Counted from the stretch's first letter, positions 27,894-37,293 are shown. The stretch: DNA of 64,000 bases from Acidobacteriaceae bacterium (GCA_003138975.1 PLHQ01000153.1:102433-166432), one strand, 5' to 3'. Notes: generated by a model not told the origin, from the letters alone. Program-made: numbers and translations.

Positions 27894-29254
27894 GCCGCCG
27901 AATCCTTATTGCCGGCCGCCAGAAATCGGTCGATGAATCCCGTATCAAACTTCCCGGCGCGGAAGTCCGGATCCGCCAGAATCTTCCGGTGCAGGGGAAT
28001 CGTCGTGTACACACCTTCGACGATGAACATCTCGAGCGCCCGCGTCATTCGGGAAATCGCTTCGCCACGGTCTTTGCCGCGCACGATCAACTTGGCGATC
28101 AGCGAATCATAGTACGGAGGAATCACGCCCTCCGCATACGCGGCTGTGTCCACACGTACCCCGGTGCCTCCGGGCGGATGAAACGAAGTGATCTTTCCCG
28201 CCGACGGCGTGAACTTCTCGGGATGCTCCGCATTGATCCGGCACTCAATGGCATGTCCGCGATGCACGATGGGGCCTTGCAGCACGTCTGACATGGGAGC
28301 GCCGGCGGCGATCATAATCTGGCTCTTCACCAAATCCACATCCGTCACCATCTCCGTCACAGGATGCTCCACCTGAATGCGCGTGTTCATCTCGATGAAG
28401 TGCAGCCGGCGGTCTTGGTCCATCAAAAATTCAATCGTACCCGCATTCGTGTAGCCGATCTCCGCCAGCGACTTGCACAAGACCGCGCCGATCTGATCGC
28501 GCAACTCCGATGTGACTTGGGTCGACGGCGACTCTTCCAGCAACTTCTGATGCCGCCGCTGGATCGAACATTCTCTTTCCCCCAGGCTCACCACATTGCC
28601 ATGCTCGTCCGCCAGCACCTGAAACTCAATATGCCGCGGATGCTCGACATACTTTTCCATGTACAGGTCGCCATTGCCGAACGCGCCCGCCGCCTCCGAC
28701 TGTGCCGCCCTGAATAGCCCAGGCAGTTCCTCTTCGGTGCGCACGATGCGCATGCCACGTCCGCCGCCGCCCGCCGACGCCTTCACAATCACCGGGAAGC
28801 CCACCTGCCGCGCCCACTCCACGGCCTCCCCTTCGGAGGCGAGGATTCCATCCGATCCCGGCAGGATCGGCACGCCCGCTTGTTTCATGGCCGCACGCGC
28901 TTTTTCTTTTTCGCCCATCAGCCGCGTCACTTCCGGCCGCGGCCCGATGAACTTGATCCCGCTGGTCTCGCACACTTCCGCGAAATTGGCATTCTCCGCC
29001 AGCAATCCGTAGCCCGGATGCACCGCATCCACGTTCGCGATCTCCGCTGCGCTGATTACGGCGGGGATGTTCAGATAGCTCAGTGCCAGTTGTGGCGGCC
29101 CGATGCAGATAGCTTCATCCGCAAAGCGCACCGGCAAGGAATGGCGGTCCGCCTCGCTGTAAATAGCGACGGTGCGGATGCCCAGTTCCTTGCACGCGCA
29201 AATGACGCGCAGCGCAATCTCTCCGCGATTCGCAATCAGAATTTTCTTAAACAT
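27890..29254 (-). CDS. accC: Acetyl-CoA carboxylase biotin carboxylase subunit
   Basis: 454 residues, full length. Carboxylates biotin on AccB with bicarbonate and ATP for malonyl-CoA synthesis. [17 protein letters not shown] opens the biotin carboxylase N-domain; the ATP-grasp glycine loop is [14 protein letters not shown], and [19 protein letters not shown] holds the catalytic Glu/Arg. No Shine-Dalgarno precedes the ATG. accB is upstream, separated by a hairpin that looks like a terminator. Confidence 0.96.
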   Translation of the reverse strand: MFKKILIANRGEIALRVICACKELGIRTVAIYSEADRHSLPVRFADEAICIGPPQLALSYLNIPAVISAAEIANVDAVHPGYGLLAENANFAEVCETSGIKFIGPRPEVTRLMGEKEKARAAMKQAGVPILPGSDGILASEGEAVEWARQVGFPVIVKASAGGGGRGMRIVRTEEELPGLFRAAQSEAAGAFGNGDLYMEKYVEHPRHIEFQVLADEHGNVVSLGERECSIQRRHQKLLEESPSTQVTSELRDQIGAVLCKSLAEIGYTNAGTIEFLMDQDRRLHFIEMNTRIQVEHPVTEMVTDVDLVKSQIMIAAGAPMSDVLQGPIVHRGHAIECRINAEHPEKFTPSAGKITSFHPPGGTGVRVDTAAYAEGVIPPYYDSLIAKLIVRGKDRGEAISRMTRALEMFIVEGVYTTIPLHRKILADPDFRAGKFDTGFIDRFLAAGNKDSAA

Positions 29255-29277
29255 TTAGATCAATGTGGGAACAGCCG

Positions 29278-29298
29278 CCCTTCGACTTCGCTCAGGGC
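29278..29298. repeat. Short copy of the CCCTTCGAC...CTCAGGGC repeat
   Basis: Starts CCCTTCGACTTCG and ends CTCAGGGC: the outer ends of the modular repeat family with no inner stem. It lies in the accB-accC gap. Confidence 0.6.
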
Positions 29299-29359
29299 AA
29301 GCTCTCGGCTGTCCGCGCCGGGTGGCAGCCCGGCTCCCTAACCGCGCCTCCTCAGACGC

Positions 29360-29384
29360 AAAAAGGCGCGCGAGGTGCGCGCCT
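29360..29384 (-). terminator. Hairpin with U-tract between accB and accC
   Basis: AGGCGCGC and its exact complement around a 5-base loop, followed on the minus strand by TTTTGC. It starts about 15 nt beyond the accB stop, so it would stop or attenuate transcription before accC. Confidence 0.65.
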
Positions 29385-29398
29385 GTTCTAACAATACT

Positions 29399-29890
29399 TC
29401 ACTTCCTCGCCCGGATGGCGAACAACTCCTGGCCGTACTCGATCGGCTGGCCGTTGCTTCCCATCTTTTTCACGATTTCTCCGGCCACATCCGACTCAAT
29501 CTCGTTCAGCAGTTTCATTGCCTCCACGATGCACAGCACCTGCCCTATTTCCACCGTATCCCCGACCTTTACGAAAGGCGGTGCGCCCGGCGAAGGTGCC
29601 TCGTAGAACGTTCCCACAATAGGAGACTTCACGAATTGCAGGTTTTCTTCCGGAGCGGGTTCGCTCGAAGCAGGCGGGGCGATTGGGGGAACCGCTGCGG
29701 ACGTCGGTCTCGGCTCCGCCGCCCCCCCAGCCACGTATGCCGGATAGGACATCTCCCCGTGCGCGTGGACTACGGTGGCTTGTCCCCCGCGCTTGATCTT
29801 GACCTTGACGTCGCCGCGCTCCAACTCGAACTCGGCAATGTCTTTTTCGATTAAGAACTCGATGAGTTCCTTCAGCTCTTTTTGATTCAT
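29399..29890 (-). CDS. accB: Acetyl-CoA carboxylase biotin carboxyl carrier protein
   Basis: 163 residues. N-terminal helical segment (MNQKELKELIEFLIEKDIAEFE), an Ala/Pro-rich linker (residues 55-80), and a C-terminal biotinyl domain. The biotin attachment site is CIVEAMKLLNEIES, with Lys in EAMKL where EAMKM is the commoner form. It carries carboxybiotin between AccC and the carboxyltransferase. The downstream hairpin separates it from accC. Confidence 0.95.
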   Translation of the reverse strand: MNQKELKELIEFLIEKDIAEFELERGDVKVKIKRGGQATVVHAHGEMSYPAYVAGGAAEPRPTSAAVPPIAPPASSEPAPEENLQFVKSPIVGTFYEAPSPGAPPFVKVGDTVEIGQVLCIVEAMKLLNEIESDVAGEIVKKMGSNGQPIEYGQELFAIRARK

Positions 29891-30014
29891 TCGTATAAAG
29901 GCGGAAGCGCTTTCCGCTCCGCGCCAGAACTATCCCGCCGGAAACAGCCACGCGTTCCGCATGAACCGCTCGATTTAGCCAGCTGAATCTAACCTGCTTG
30001 AAATCTAAGAAGAC

Positions 30015-31103
30015 CTAAACGGACAGGAAATCTTTGCTCGTCGGAGTCAACACCTCACAGCCACTTTCGCGGACAGCCACCATGTCCTCGATCCTCACGC
30101 CCCATTTTCCGGGGAAGTATACTCCGGGCTCAATCGTGATCACCATGCCCGGCCGCAGGATTTCCTTTTGCCCAGCTGCGACTCTCGGAGACTCGTGGAT
30201 TTCCAGCCCCACGCCATGCCCGGTGGAATGCGTGAAATAACGCCCCAGCCCGGCCTTGCGCAACACGCTGCGCGCCGCGGCGTCCACGTCGCCCACCCTA
30301 ATTCCGGGTCGAACCGCCGCAATTGCGGCCTCCTGGGCTTCCCTCACCGATTCATGGGCGTGGCGTGCCTCCTCTGACACGGTGCCCACCCAAACGGTGC
30401 GGGTCTGATCCGAACAATAACCTGCGAGTATAACACCGAAATCACACACTACGAACCCACCGGCAGCGATGGGCTGCGCGGTAGCTCTCCCGTGAGGCAA
30501 CGCCGATCTTGTCCCCGAGGCAATGATGGTCGGAAACGACATCGCTTCCGCGCCATGCCGCCGCGCCGCGTATTCCATCTCGGCAGCTACTTCCGTTTCC
30601 TTTATCCCCGGTCGCAAAATTTCCAGCGCGCGGTCAAACAAAGTCGCGCCCAACTGCACCGCCGCGCGGATGTTTCCCAGTTCATCGGCATCCTTCACCA
30701 TGCGGGCGCGCTCCACTACAGCGGGCGCGTTCCTCAACCGCACGCCGGAAGGCAACAGATCCGTCAGCCTCTTCTTTTCGGCCACCGTCATGTGTTCGCC
30801 TTCTACCCCGATCGTCCATCCTCCCGACCTCTTGCGCCGGGATCCCATCCACTCCCCAAGCGCCTGCAACACCGACTTTCGCGCGATCACCACCTTGGCA
30901 CCCTTCACCTCTTCGCGACCCTGCGTGTCATAGCGAACATCAGAGAAGAAGACGCTCCCGGCCTCTTCGACCAGCAGAAAACCCGCACTGCCAGTGAAGC
31001 CGCACAGATATCGAATGTTAGGAAGATGACTGATGAGCAGCGCATCAAACCGGGTCGTAGCAAGGTGCTCCCGCAGTTTCTTCTGGCGCGCAACGAAGTC
31101 CAT
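30015..31103 (-). CDS. Xaa-Pro aminopeptidase-type M24B metallopeptidase
   Basis: 362 residues: a creatinase N-domain (residues 1-130) then a pita-bread M24 domain. Metal-binding and catalytic segments: VCDFGVILAGYCSDQTRTVW (two Asp), HSTGHGVGLEIHESP (His), MVITIEPGVYFPGKWGVRIED (two Glu). Cleaves X-Pro bonds or dipeptides in the cytoplasm. Upstream of accB on the same strand, 124 nt apart. Confidence 0.92.
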   Translation of the reverse strand: MDFVARQKKLREHLATTRFDALLISHLPNIRYLCGFTGSAGFLLVEEAGSVFFSDVRYDTQGREEVKGAKVVIARKSVLQALGEWMGSRRKRSGGWTIGVEGEHMTVAEKKRLTDLLPSGVRLRNAPAVVERARMVKDADELGNIRAAVQLGATLFDRALEILRPGIKETEVAAEMEYAARRHGAEAMSFPTIIASGTRSALPHGRATAQPIAAGGFVVCDFGVILAGYCSDQTRTVWVGTVSEEARHAHESVREAQEAAIAAVRPGIRVGDVDAAARSVLRKAGLGRYFTHSTGHGVGLEIHESPRVAAGQKEILRPGMVITIEPGVYFPGKWGVRIEDMVAVRESGCEVLTPTSKDFLSV

Positions 31104-31170
31104 TGCTGTCGAGTTTAGCAGGCGGAAGGCGGGGAATTCTCAGTTCTGGGATCTATCCGGGCAATGCCCG

Positions 31171-31213
31171 AAAAACAAAACCGCCGGCCCTGACAGGTTC
31201 TTCAGGCCGGCGG
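31171..31213 (-). terminator. Terminator of the pil operon
   Basis: CCGCCGGCC pairs with GGCCGGCGG and the stem extends by 3 bp past a single bulged C. On the minus strand it is followed by TTTTGTTTTT. It lies 25 nt past the pilQ stop. Confidence 0.85.
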
Positions 31214-31237
31214 CTCTAAATCTTCAACTGCGCGCTG

Positions 31238-33400
31238 CTATGTCTGAATGATTCGCGGCGTGATGAAGAAGATCAATTCCTGGTTCGAGGTGTTCACCTG
31301 CGTGTGCTTGAACAGGTTGCCCAGGATTGGGAGGTTCCCCAGCAATGGCACCTGCGTGATATTGATCGAGTTCTGCGTCTGGATGACGCCGCCGATCACC
31401 ACCGTGCCACCATCGGTCACCAGCACCTGTGTTGTCGCCTGCTGCGTGATCAACTCGGGGTTGCCTTGCACTTCCTGACCGAAGTTTGGCGTAGTATTTT
31501 CCACATCCACGTTCAGGAAGATCGTATTTTCCGAAGTGATTTGCGGCGTAACGGTCAAGCGCAGGAACGCATCGACGTAGGTCACGGTCGGAGGACCGCC
31601 CAACTGCGCCTGAGTCACGATGGGCACGCGCACGCCCTGCTTCACCAACGCTTGGATATTGTTTTGGGTTACCACTCGAGGCCGCGACAGAACCTTCAGC
31701 AGACCGCGCGACTCGGCCATCGAAAGCACGGCATCGATTCGCACCGTGTTGCTGGCGTTCAGGAACGTCAAGCCGCTGGTGGGTGCAGTCGAACCCAAGT
31801 TGGAAAACAGTGGGATGGATGATCCTGAGCCCGTGCCACTACTTCCCGGTACGGTGATGTAGCCGGGAGTGGAGGAAGTGCTCGCTGTCGTCGGTGAGCT
31901 GCCCACCGCGGAAGCACCGCCGATCGCGCTGTGGCCGTCGCCCCAGCCGAAGCCTAGCTGCGTACCGATGTCGCGGGCAAACTGCCGCGTCGCCGCTACT
32001 ACGCGCGCCTCGATTTCCACTTCCTGCGTCTTGCGGTCCAGCTGAGTCAGCAGGCGGTCGATGATCGGAATCACTTTCGGAATATCGTTGACGATCACGG
32101 CGTTGGTACGTTCATCCGCAACCACATCACCGCGCTGCGAGAGGAACTTTTTCACCGTGACCATCACATCCTTGGCATGGGCATAGCTCAGGAAACGGGT
32201 GACAGAAACCTTTTCTACGGCCAAGGCCTCGGCTTCCACCTGGGCGCGCCGTCCATCAGCTTCTTTCTTCAAAGTATCAACCGTGGCGATGCGCAGGACG
32301 TTGCCTTCCAGCTCCCGTGCCAGGTCGTTGTTCTTCAGCACGATGTCCAGCGCCTGATCCCACGGCACATCGTCTAACACAACCGTCAGGGTGCCATGAA
32401 CATTCGGATCAAGCACCACGTTCAATCCGCTGATTTCGTGAATCAGGCGGAAGAAGTCTTTGAGATCCACATCTTTCAAATTGACTGAAATCGGTTCGCC
32501 CGTGTACTTGGGACCAACCGAAGCGGGCTGCTGTCCAGCTTGCGCTTTCTGCTCCGCTGCAAGATTTACCGCCGGCTGTATGCCAGTGCTGGAAGAAGGG
32601 CCCTGCGATGATTGCGCTGCGTTCACGCTCACCGGCAGTAGCTCAGCAGCCGTTTTGTCGGCAAACTTTGCAGCCGCTTCCTGGGCGCGTTCTGTGGGCT
32701 CAACCGTTGTTTCCGGCGTATTCGTCTTGGCCGCGTAGGTAGGCTCAACGAATACAAAATCGCTGGATGAAGCTGGCTCCGGCTTTTGGTTAGAGGTGGT
32801 CGCACTCGCGGTTACCGCTTTCGGATTAACTGGGTCGCTGATCGCCGATGGAGCCGACACTTCCTGCTTGGCTTCCGCTTTCACTTCCATGACGCGCGGC
32901 GCAAACGGAGACACGCTCTTGCCTGACGGCAACGGAGAAGGCTCCGCCACGGTTTTGGGGATGCTCGCGCTCGCCGCTGCGGTTGGCTGCGTGTGCAGCG
33001 TCAGCACCAGCTTTCCGTCGGAAGTCGAGTTGAGTTCATAACGGCAAGCATGCTCCAGATCGACCACGACGCGGGTGGTGGGAGGCTTCTGGCCATCCAT
33101 GGCGATGCGCACACCCTTCACGCCTGCGCTGCCTACGCTGATCCGGCTCTGCCCTGTCACCATGACGGTGCCGGGCAAATCCACGATCAGGCGCGCCGGC
33201 GAATTCGCCGTGCTCAGCTTGGGCGTCACTGACCCACGAGCGCTGATCTCGACCCGGATTTCATCCGTGCCGCGGACCACGTTCACTCGTTGCAGTTCGT
33301 TTCGTTGACTCGCCCCTTGCAGCGCCGGAGTCTCCGCGGCTGAAGCCATCAGCCCCAAGAGCAACAACGGTAGGAATACACTCAGCAGTTGCTTTCGCAT
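31238..33400 (-). CDS. pilQ: Type IV pilus secretin PilQ
   Basis: Outer-membrane pore through which the pilus passes. 720 residues from the ATG at 33400 (GGAGAGG upstream); the frame opens earlier but without a signal peptide. Order: signal peptide, AMIN domain (about 35-135), a long Ala/Ser/Pro-rich linker (about 140-305), STN/N0 domain (VNLKDVDLKDFFRLIHEISG), an N1-type secretin_N domain (YAHAKDVMVTVKKFL...TNAVIVNDIPKVI), then the secretin channel ending QELIFFITPRI. Last gene of the pil operon. Confidence 0.94.
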   Translation of the reverse strand: MRKQLLSVFLPLLLLGLMASAAETPALQGASQRNELQRVNVVRGTDEIRVEISARGSVTPKLSTANSPARLIVDLPGTVMVTGQSRISVGSAGVKGVRIAMDGQKPPTTRVVVDLEHACRYELNSTSDGKLVLTLHTQPTAAASASIPKTVAEPSPLPSGKSVSPFAPRVMEVKAEAKQEVSAPSAISDPVNPKAVTASATTSNQKPEPASSSDFVFVEPTYAAKTNTPETTVEPTERAQEAAAKFADKTAAELLPVSVNAAQSSQGPSSSTGIQPAVNLAAEQKAQAGQQPASVGPKYTGEPISVNLKDVDLKDFFRLIHEISGLNVVLDPNVHGTLTVVLDDVPWDQALDIVLKNNDLARELEGNVLRIATVDTLKKEADGRRAQVEAEALAVEKVSVTRFLSYAHAKDVMVTVKKFLSQRGDVVADERTNAVIVNDIPKVIPIIDRLLTQLDRKTQEVEIEARVVAATRQFARDIGTQLGFGWGDGHSAIGGASAVGSSPTTASTSSTPGYITVPGSSGTGSGSSIPLFSNLGSTAPTSGLTFLNASNTVRIDAVLSMAESRGLLKVLSRPRVVTQNNIQALVKQGVRVPIVTQAQLGGPPTVTYVDAFLRLTVTPQITSENTIFLNVDVENTTPNFGQEVQGNPELITQQATTQVLVTDGGTVVIGGVIQTQNSINITQVPLLGNLPILGNLFKHTQVNTSNQELIFFITPRIIQT

Positions 33401-33497
33401 TTCGCCTCTCCCCAACTCGCGGGGTCTGCCCCGCGTGTCCTTACTGGAACTCGATTTTGTTGGCGCTCCGGTTTCTCCGGCGCGCTTCTTTCGCACG

Positions 33498-34283
33498 CTA
33501 AACAGCCGGCGTGAAAATTCGCTTCGTCACTTCCCGCGTCAGCGGCTTACCCAACTTGTCCTGCACCGTTTCCTGGAACACAACCGTATCGCCGGTAATT
33601 CTCACCACATACCCGTTGAACACCGGATCGTTCTCGCGCAGGAAGTAAGCCTTGTTCAGGCTGTTGGTCACGACTGCGATGAAGCCATTTTCGGATTTCA
33701 CCACGCCGCGCAGATTAATCTGCCCGATCTCCAGGCACTTTTTCCCCGTGGAGCAGCCCGAGCCAGAAGGCTCCTGCACTACCGGACTGAAGAAGGGATC
33801 GCGCTTCCCGCTCATTGCCCATTTCTTTTCCTCGGGCTTGGGCGGCTTGGGTGCTTCTGCGACCTTGCTAGCATCAGCCGTTTTGGCATCCGCCGAAATC
33901 TTCGTGGCCGCTGAAATCACGGTTTTGACGGCTGGCTTCGGTGCGGTCCCTTTGGCCGCGATTTCCGGCTGCGGCTTCGCAGTTGGCTTGGCTGCAGGGG
34001 CCGCGTGCGGTTTTGCAACTACAGTCACCGGAGCAGGAGCGCTCTTCACCGGCGCGGCCACCGACGGAGTTGCCCCCGGTTTCGCCGCCGCACCAGCAGC
34101 TGGTTTCGCTGCCGGCTTGGCCGAAGGTGTACTCGTGACTCCGAGCGCGGCGTTTGAGTCATTCGTCTTCGTCTGCTGCACCGCGTCCATGGTGCCCTGC
34201 ACCTTGTTGATGATGTTCGGATTCTGTGCCCAGAGTCCGCCCGTCATCATTCCCACTGCCAGAATGCCTGTCGTTAGCTTCAT
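33498..34283 (-). CDS. pilP: Type IV pilus assembly lipoprotein PilP-like
   Basis: 261 residues. The C-terminal 110 residues hold the PilP beta-domain (KRDPFFSPVVQ; LRGVVKSENGFIAVVTNSLNKAYFLREND). The middle is an Ala/Pro/Lys-rich linker (about 50-140) that is longer than in the Pseudomonas protein and would span the periplasm. A signal-like N-terminus (MKLTTGILAVGMMTGGLWAQ) is present but a lipobox Cys is not. Bridges PilNO in the inner membrane and PilQ in the outer membrane. Confidence 0.85.
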   Translation of the reverse strand: MKLTTGILAVGMMTGGLWAQNPNIINKVQGTMDAVQQTKTNDSNAALGVTSTPSAKPAAKPAAGAAAKPGATPSVAAPVKSAPAPVTVVAKPHAAPAAKPTAKPQPEIAAKGTAPKPAVKTVISAATKISADAKTADASKVAEAPKPPKPEEKKWAMSGKRDPFFSPVVQEPSGSGCSTGKKCLEIGQINLRGVVKSENGFIAVVTNSLNKAYFLRENDPVFNGYVVRITGDTVVFQETVQDKLGKPLTREVTKRIFTPAV

Positions 34284-34291
34284 AGCGATTC

Positions 34292-34939
34292 CTATTTGCT
34301 CACGCCCGTTGTGGCGGGCTTGGTTCCAGGTGCCGCTCCGGCCGGCTCCAAATCGTGGCTGAAGAACGTCGTCGCCGTAAACGTGGCCACTACGCTCTCG
34401 TTTGGCGCATATTGATACGAACGCTTCGCCTTCGCCCCACTTGGATTCTTCGTATTCGAGACCAGCAGCCCGCTGACGTTCACGATGCGCTCCAGCTTGC
34501 CCACGCGGTCAAAGAAGTTCAGCATCGAGTAATACGGACCGTCCAACTCCATCTCGAAAGGAACTTCCGAGTAGTACTCCTTCGAAGCAACCGGCTTCGC
34601 CGTATAGCGTCTCAGTTCGACGCCCGCCTTCGTCGCTTCGCCATCCAGCGTCTCGATAAACGTGTCGACCTGCTTCTCGTCTGGAACGATGCGCCGCTCG
34701 ATTTCCAGTTGCTGTTTCAAGTTGGCGAGCTGCCGTTCCATATCTTTCAGTTTGGGACGGTAAGACTCGAGTTCGTTGTTTTCCCGAACTTTGTCTTGCA
34801 GCGCGTGTTGTGCCGCGGCATTCTTATCGCTTTGGCTCTTGAATACCGTGAAGTACAGCGCTGTTGTTACGATAGCGCCGCCGACAATCACCGCTCCCCA
34901 CTGCTTCAAGCCCGACAGTTCGTTGAAATTCATCGCCAT
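34292..34939 (-). CDS. pilO: Type IV pilus inner-membrane protein PilO
   Basis: 215 residues: a cytoplasmic tail, one helix (WGAVIVGGAIVTTALYFTVF), a coiled coil (about 45-90; ENNELESYRPKLKDMERQLANL) and a ferredoxin-like periplasmic domain with PFEMELDGPYYSMLNFFDRVGKLERIV, the PilO signature. Pairs with PilN in the alignment complex. 10 nt from pilN. Confidence 0.92.
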   Translation of the reverse strand: MAMNFNELSGLKQWGAVIVGGAIVTTALYFTVFKSQSDKNAAAQHALQDKVRENNELESYRPKLKDMERQLANLKQQLEIERRIVPDEKQVDTFIETLDGEATKAGVELRRYTAKPVASKEYYSEVPFEMELDGPYYSMLNFFDRVGKLERIVNVSGLLVSNTKNPSGAKAKRSYQYAPNESVVATFTATTFFSHDLEPAGAAPGTKPATTGVSK

Positions 34940-34949
34940 AGGTCCGCCT

Positions 34950-35543
34950 CTACGACTTTCCCTTCTCGCAGGTCAGCGTGAACTGGAACGCCTGCATGTC
35001 CTTGATCGCGTCGTCCTGGAAGGTCTCCTTGATCTCGACGTTCTTGAAGAAACCTGTCTTCTGCAGATTCGCGATCAGGTTCGCCACCGCGTCCGTACTT
35101 AGCGCAGTGCCTTCCAAACTTACATTCGCGCCCGTGTCATCCATGCTCCTCAGCCAGACCGCTTCGGTTCCGTTCACGGTTTCGCCCAGCATGGCCAGCA
35201 AGTTAACCGGGCCGGCCTGACCAGCGCGCAATGAATCGATCACATCGACCCGCCGCTTGTAGTTGTTGGCCTGGGTCTGCCGTTCCAGGTACCGCGCCTT
35301 CACATCGCTGAGTTCGCGATTCTTCTGCTCGGCAGACTGCATCTGCGTCGCAATGGTCTTACCCTGACGGTCCAGCCGGTACCAGTAGCCAAAATTCAGC
35401 AGTCCTGCCAGCAGCAGCACCACCAGCACCTTCAGCTTGGGCGACCCCATGTCGCCCATTTCCATCGTGGGCATCGTCGGCCCGCTGCTGCCGCCGCGCT
35501 TGTTTTTCCCCTTGGAGGATTCCAGCAGATTGATTTTGATCAT
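34950..35543 (-). CDS. pilN: Type IV pilus inner-membrane protein PilN
   Basis: 197 residues. The N-terminus MIKINLLE is the conserved peptide that docks into the PilM groove. One helix (LKVLVVLLLAGLLNFGYWY), a coiled coil and a ferredoxin-like domain (VWLRSMDDTGANVSLEGTAL) follow. The start overlaps the pilM stop by 4 nt. An unusual Gly/Ser/Met-rich stretch (about residues 10-35) separates the docking peptide from the helix. Confidence 0.93.
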   Translation of the reverse strand: MIKINLLESSKGKNKRGGSSGPTMPTMEMGDMGSPKLKVLVVLLLAGLLNFGYWYRLDRQGKTIATQMQSAEQKNRELSDVKARYLERQTQANNYKRRVDVIDSLRAGQAGPVNLLAMLGETVNGTEAVWLRSMDDTGANVSLEGTALSTDAVANLIANLQKTGFFKNVEIKETFQDDAIKDMQAFQFTLTCEKGKS

Positions 35544-36595
35544 AGGGATTCAAAGCTCCTCAACGCCAAACCTACTGCTACCGCGAGCTGGCCCGGGTTC
35601 TGCTCCACCAGCTCCGCCCCGGGGCCGTCCGCCGGTGGCACCACGCGCTGGAATGGATTCAATAATTCGACCGGCATGGAAAATTCCTGCCGCAATGCTT
35701 CCATCAGTCCCGGCACTTTCGCCGAACCGCCTGCCAGGTAAATCTTCTCGATGTGCTCGCCCGCTGCACTCGCCCGGAAGAAGTCGAACGTCTTCTGAAT
35801 TTCCAGCACAATGATCTCGGTCACCTGCTGCAGGATCGGCGCCTTCGCATCCTCGCTCACGGTGCCAACCTTCTCGCCCAACTTCAGCTTCTCGGCATCT
35901 TCAAAGTTCAGATCCAGTTCCTTCTGCAATGAGTCCGTGTACTGATGCCCGCCCACGCTGACGTCGCGCGGGAACAGCGGCGTTGTCCCCTTCACAATGT
36001 TGATGTTCATCACGCTGGCGCCCAGGTTCAAAAGCGCCACCACCTGGCCCGGCGCCGGCTGGTAGTTGTACTCGTAGCAGTTCTGCAAAGCCAGCGCATC
36101 AATGTCCACAATAGCCGGGGTACGCCCGGCCATCGAGAGTACGTTGGTGTAGTTCAAAATCTTGTCCTTCTTGACGGCGACCAGAAGCACATCCATCTGC
36201 GGGCTGCCTGCTTCCTCCGAAAGAATCTGATAGTCGAGGCTCACGTCCGCCAAATCGAAGGGAATGTGCTGGGCCGCTTCCTTCTCGATGGTTTCCGCCA
36301 GTTCCTGATCACTCATCGAGGGCAGCGAGATTTTCTTGACGATCACCGAGTGGCCGCTCACCGCCGTCGCCACCGACTTGGTTTTAATCAGGCAGTCGGC
36401 AAACAACTTCGAAATCGCGCTCGACACTGTTCCCGAATCCACAATCATCGAGTCCACTACAATGTCGGAGGCCAGTGCTTCCAGTCCCAGGTGCGCCACT
36501 TCAATTTGCCCACCCTTCTTCTTCAACTCCACTGCCTTAATGCTGGAAGAGCCCACATCCAGACCTACAATCGTCTTCGATCCCATTCCAAACAT
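35540..36595 (-). CDS. pilM: Type IV pilus actin-like protein PilM
   Basis: 351 residues. FtsA/actin-like fold: phosphate-1 loop VGLDVGSSSIKAVELKK, ALLNLGASVMNINIVKG (phosphate 2) and IYLAGGSAKVPGLMEALRQEF (adenosine motif). Cytoplasmic ATP-binding ring that recruits PilN. Full length with a typical start (MFGMGSKTIVGLDVG). Confidence 0.94.
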   Translation of the reverse strand: MFGMGSKTIVGLDVGSSSIKAVELKKKGGQIEVAHLGLEALASDIVVDSMIVDSGTVSSAISKLFADCLIKTKSVATAVSGHSVIVKKISLPSMSDQELAETIEKEAAQHIPFDLADVSLDYQILSEEAGSPQMDVLLVAVKKDKILNYTNVLSMAGRTPAIVDIDALALQNCYEYNYQPAPGQVVALLNLGASVMNINIVKGTTPLFPRDVSVGGHQYTDSLQKELDLNFEDAEKLKLGEKVGTVSEDAKAPILQQVTEIIVLEIQKTFDFFRASAAGEHIEKIYLAGGSAKVPGLMEALRQEFSMPVELLNPFQRVVPPADGPGAELVEQNPGQLAVAVGLALRSFESL

Positions 36596-36609
36596 GTGCC
36601 CGCCTTTTC

Positions 36610-36846
36610 TTACTGTGACCCGGCGGCTTTCATCGCCGCCTTCGGTTTACGTTTCGCTCCCAACTCCATCTGGCTCGACTTCTCTTCCATCCACTGGTCC
36701 AGCCTCGACTTCTTGAAGCGCCAGCGGTTGCCCAGCTTGAAAGCCGGAATACTCTGCTCCCCGACGTACTTGTACAGCGTGTCCGGACTCACTCCCAGAT
36801 ACTGCGACGCCTGGCGAATGGTCATCACTTCCCGCGAGTCGGCCAT
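36610..36846 (-). CDS. Small excisionase-type helix-turn-helix protein heading the pil operon
   Basis: 78 residues. A MerR/excisionase-like (HTH_17) domain fills residues 8-55: MTIRQASQYLGVSPDTLYKY then FKLGNRWRFKKSRLDQWM. The tail is basic and Ala/Lys-rich (KRKPKAAMKAAGSQ). GTAAGGAAAT precedes the ATG. Only 14 nt separate it from pilM, so it is very probably the first gene of the pil operon and a candidate regulator of it. No phage or integrase gene is nearby, so excision is unlikely as its role. Confidence 0.85.
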   Translation of the reverse strand: MADSREVMTIRQASQYLGVSPDTLYKYVGEQSIPAFKLGNRWRFKKSRLDQWMEEKSSQMELGAKRKPKAAMKAAGSQ

Positions 36847-37293
36847 ATTTCCTTACCCTGTCTCCAGAACATCCTGCGCCCATGTCTCCGGCCCCAGGTT
36901 CATCTCGGGAGACGCCCTCGCCCTCTATGCCTGTCGAAGGGCTTTCGGTGTCCCGAGCATATATCAGCCCCGAAAAACCCCGCGCTCACGCGAGTTTCCC
37001 GTTTTTACTGGGGTTTTTAAGGGTTTTCTGGAAAAGAGAAACTTGAGGTTTTCGAGCTGATTCTACAGGCTGTGGACACGTCCATTGATGTGTCTATTAG
37101 TAGTGGTGGTCATGCATGTGGGGATAGGTCACTGGTGTATCGATAACCGAAGTACTAGAGACGGTACGGAAGTACTATGTCGCTGGTCCCAGCGGTTGTT
37201 TTTATTGGCTCAACCCGAAGCCGCACCCGCCAGGTGCCTGGTGCCTGGCAAGCTCCGCCTTGGCGAATATCCAACCCGTTTTTCTCCGCCGAC
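36847..37293. other. 447-bp gene-free region upstream of the pil operon
   Basis: No credible frame. The minus strand carries a possible -10 (TATATG near 36958-36963) about 110 nt before the HTH gene, a T-rich stretch (36995-37035), and two 9-bp direct repeats further up (separate entry). A nested CCAGG/CCTGG repeat near 37231-37249 lies past the stop of the glutamine-rich protein gene. Confidence 0.5.
37149..37177. promoter_or_regulatory. Pair of 9-bp direct repeats GAAGTACTA, 20 bp apart
   Basis: GAAGTACTA occurs at 37149-37157 and 37169-37177, start to start 20 bp, which is about two helical turns. Each contains the palindrome AGTACT. Spacing suits a regulator binding one face of the DNA; about 300 bp upstream of the pil operon start. 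Confidence 0.3.

Noticed and set aside
36610-36846. Prophage excisionase
   Set aside because: No integrase, attachment site or phage gene nearby; the gene sits tightly in the pil operon.
36847-37293. c-di-GMP (GEMM) riboswitch upstream of the pil operon
   Set aside because: The minus strand lacks the conserved GCACAGGGCAAACC-type core, so no call was made.
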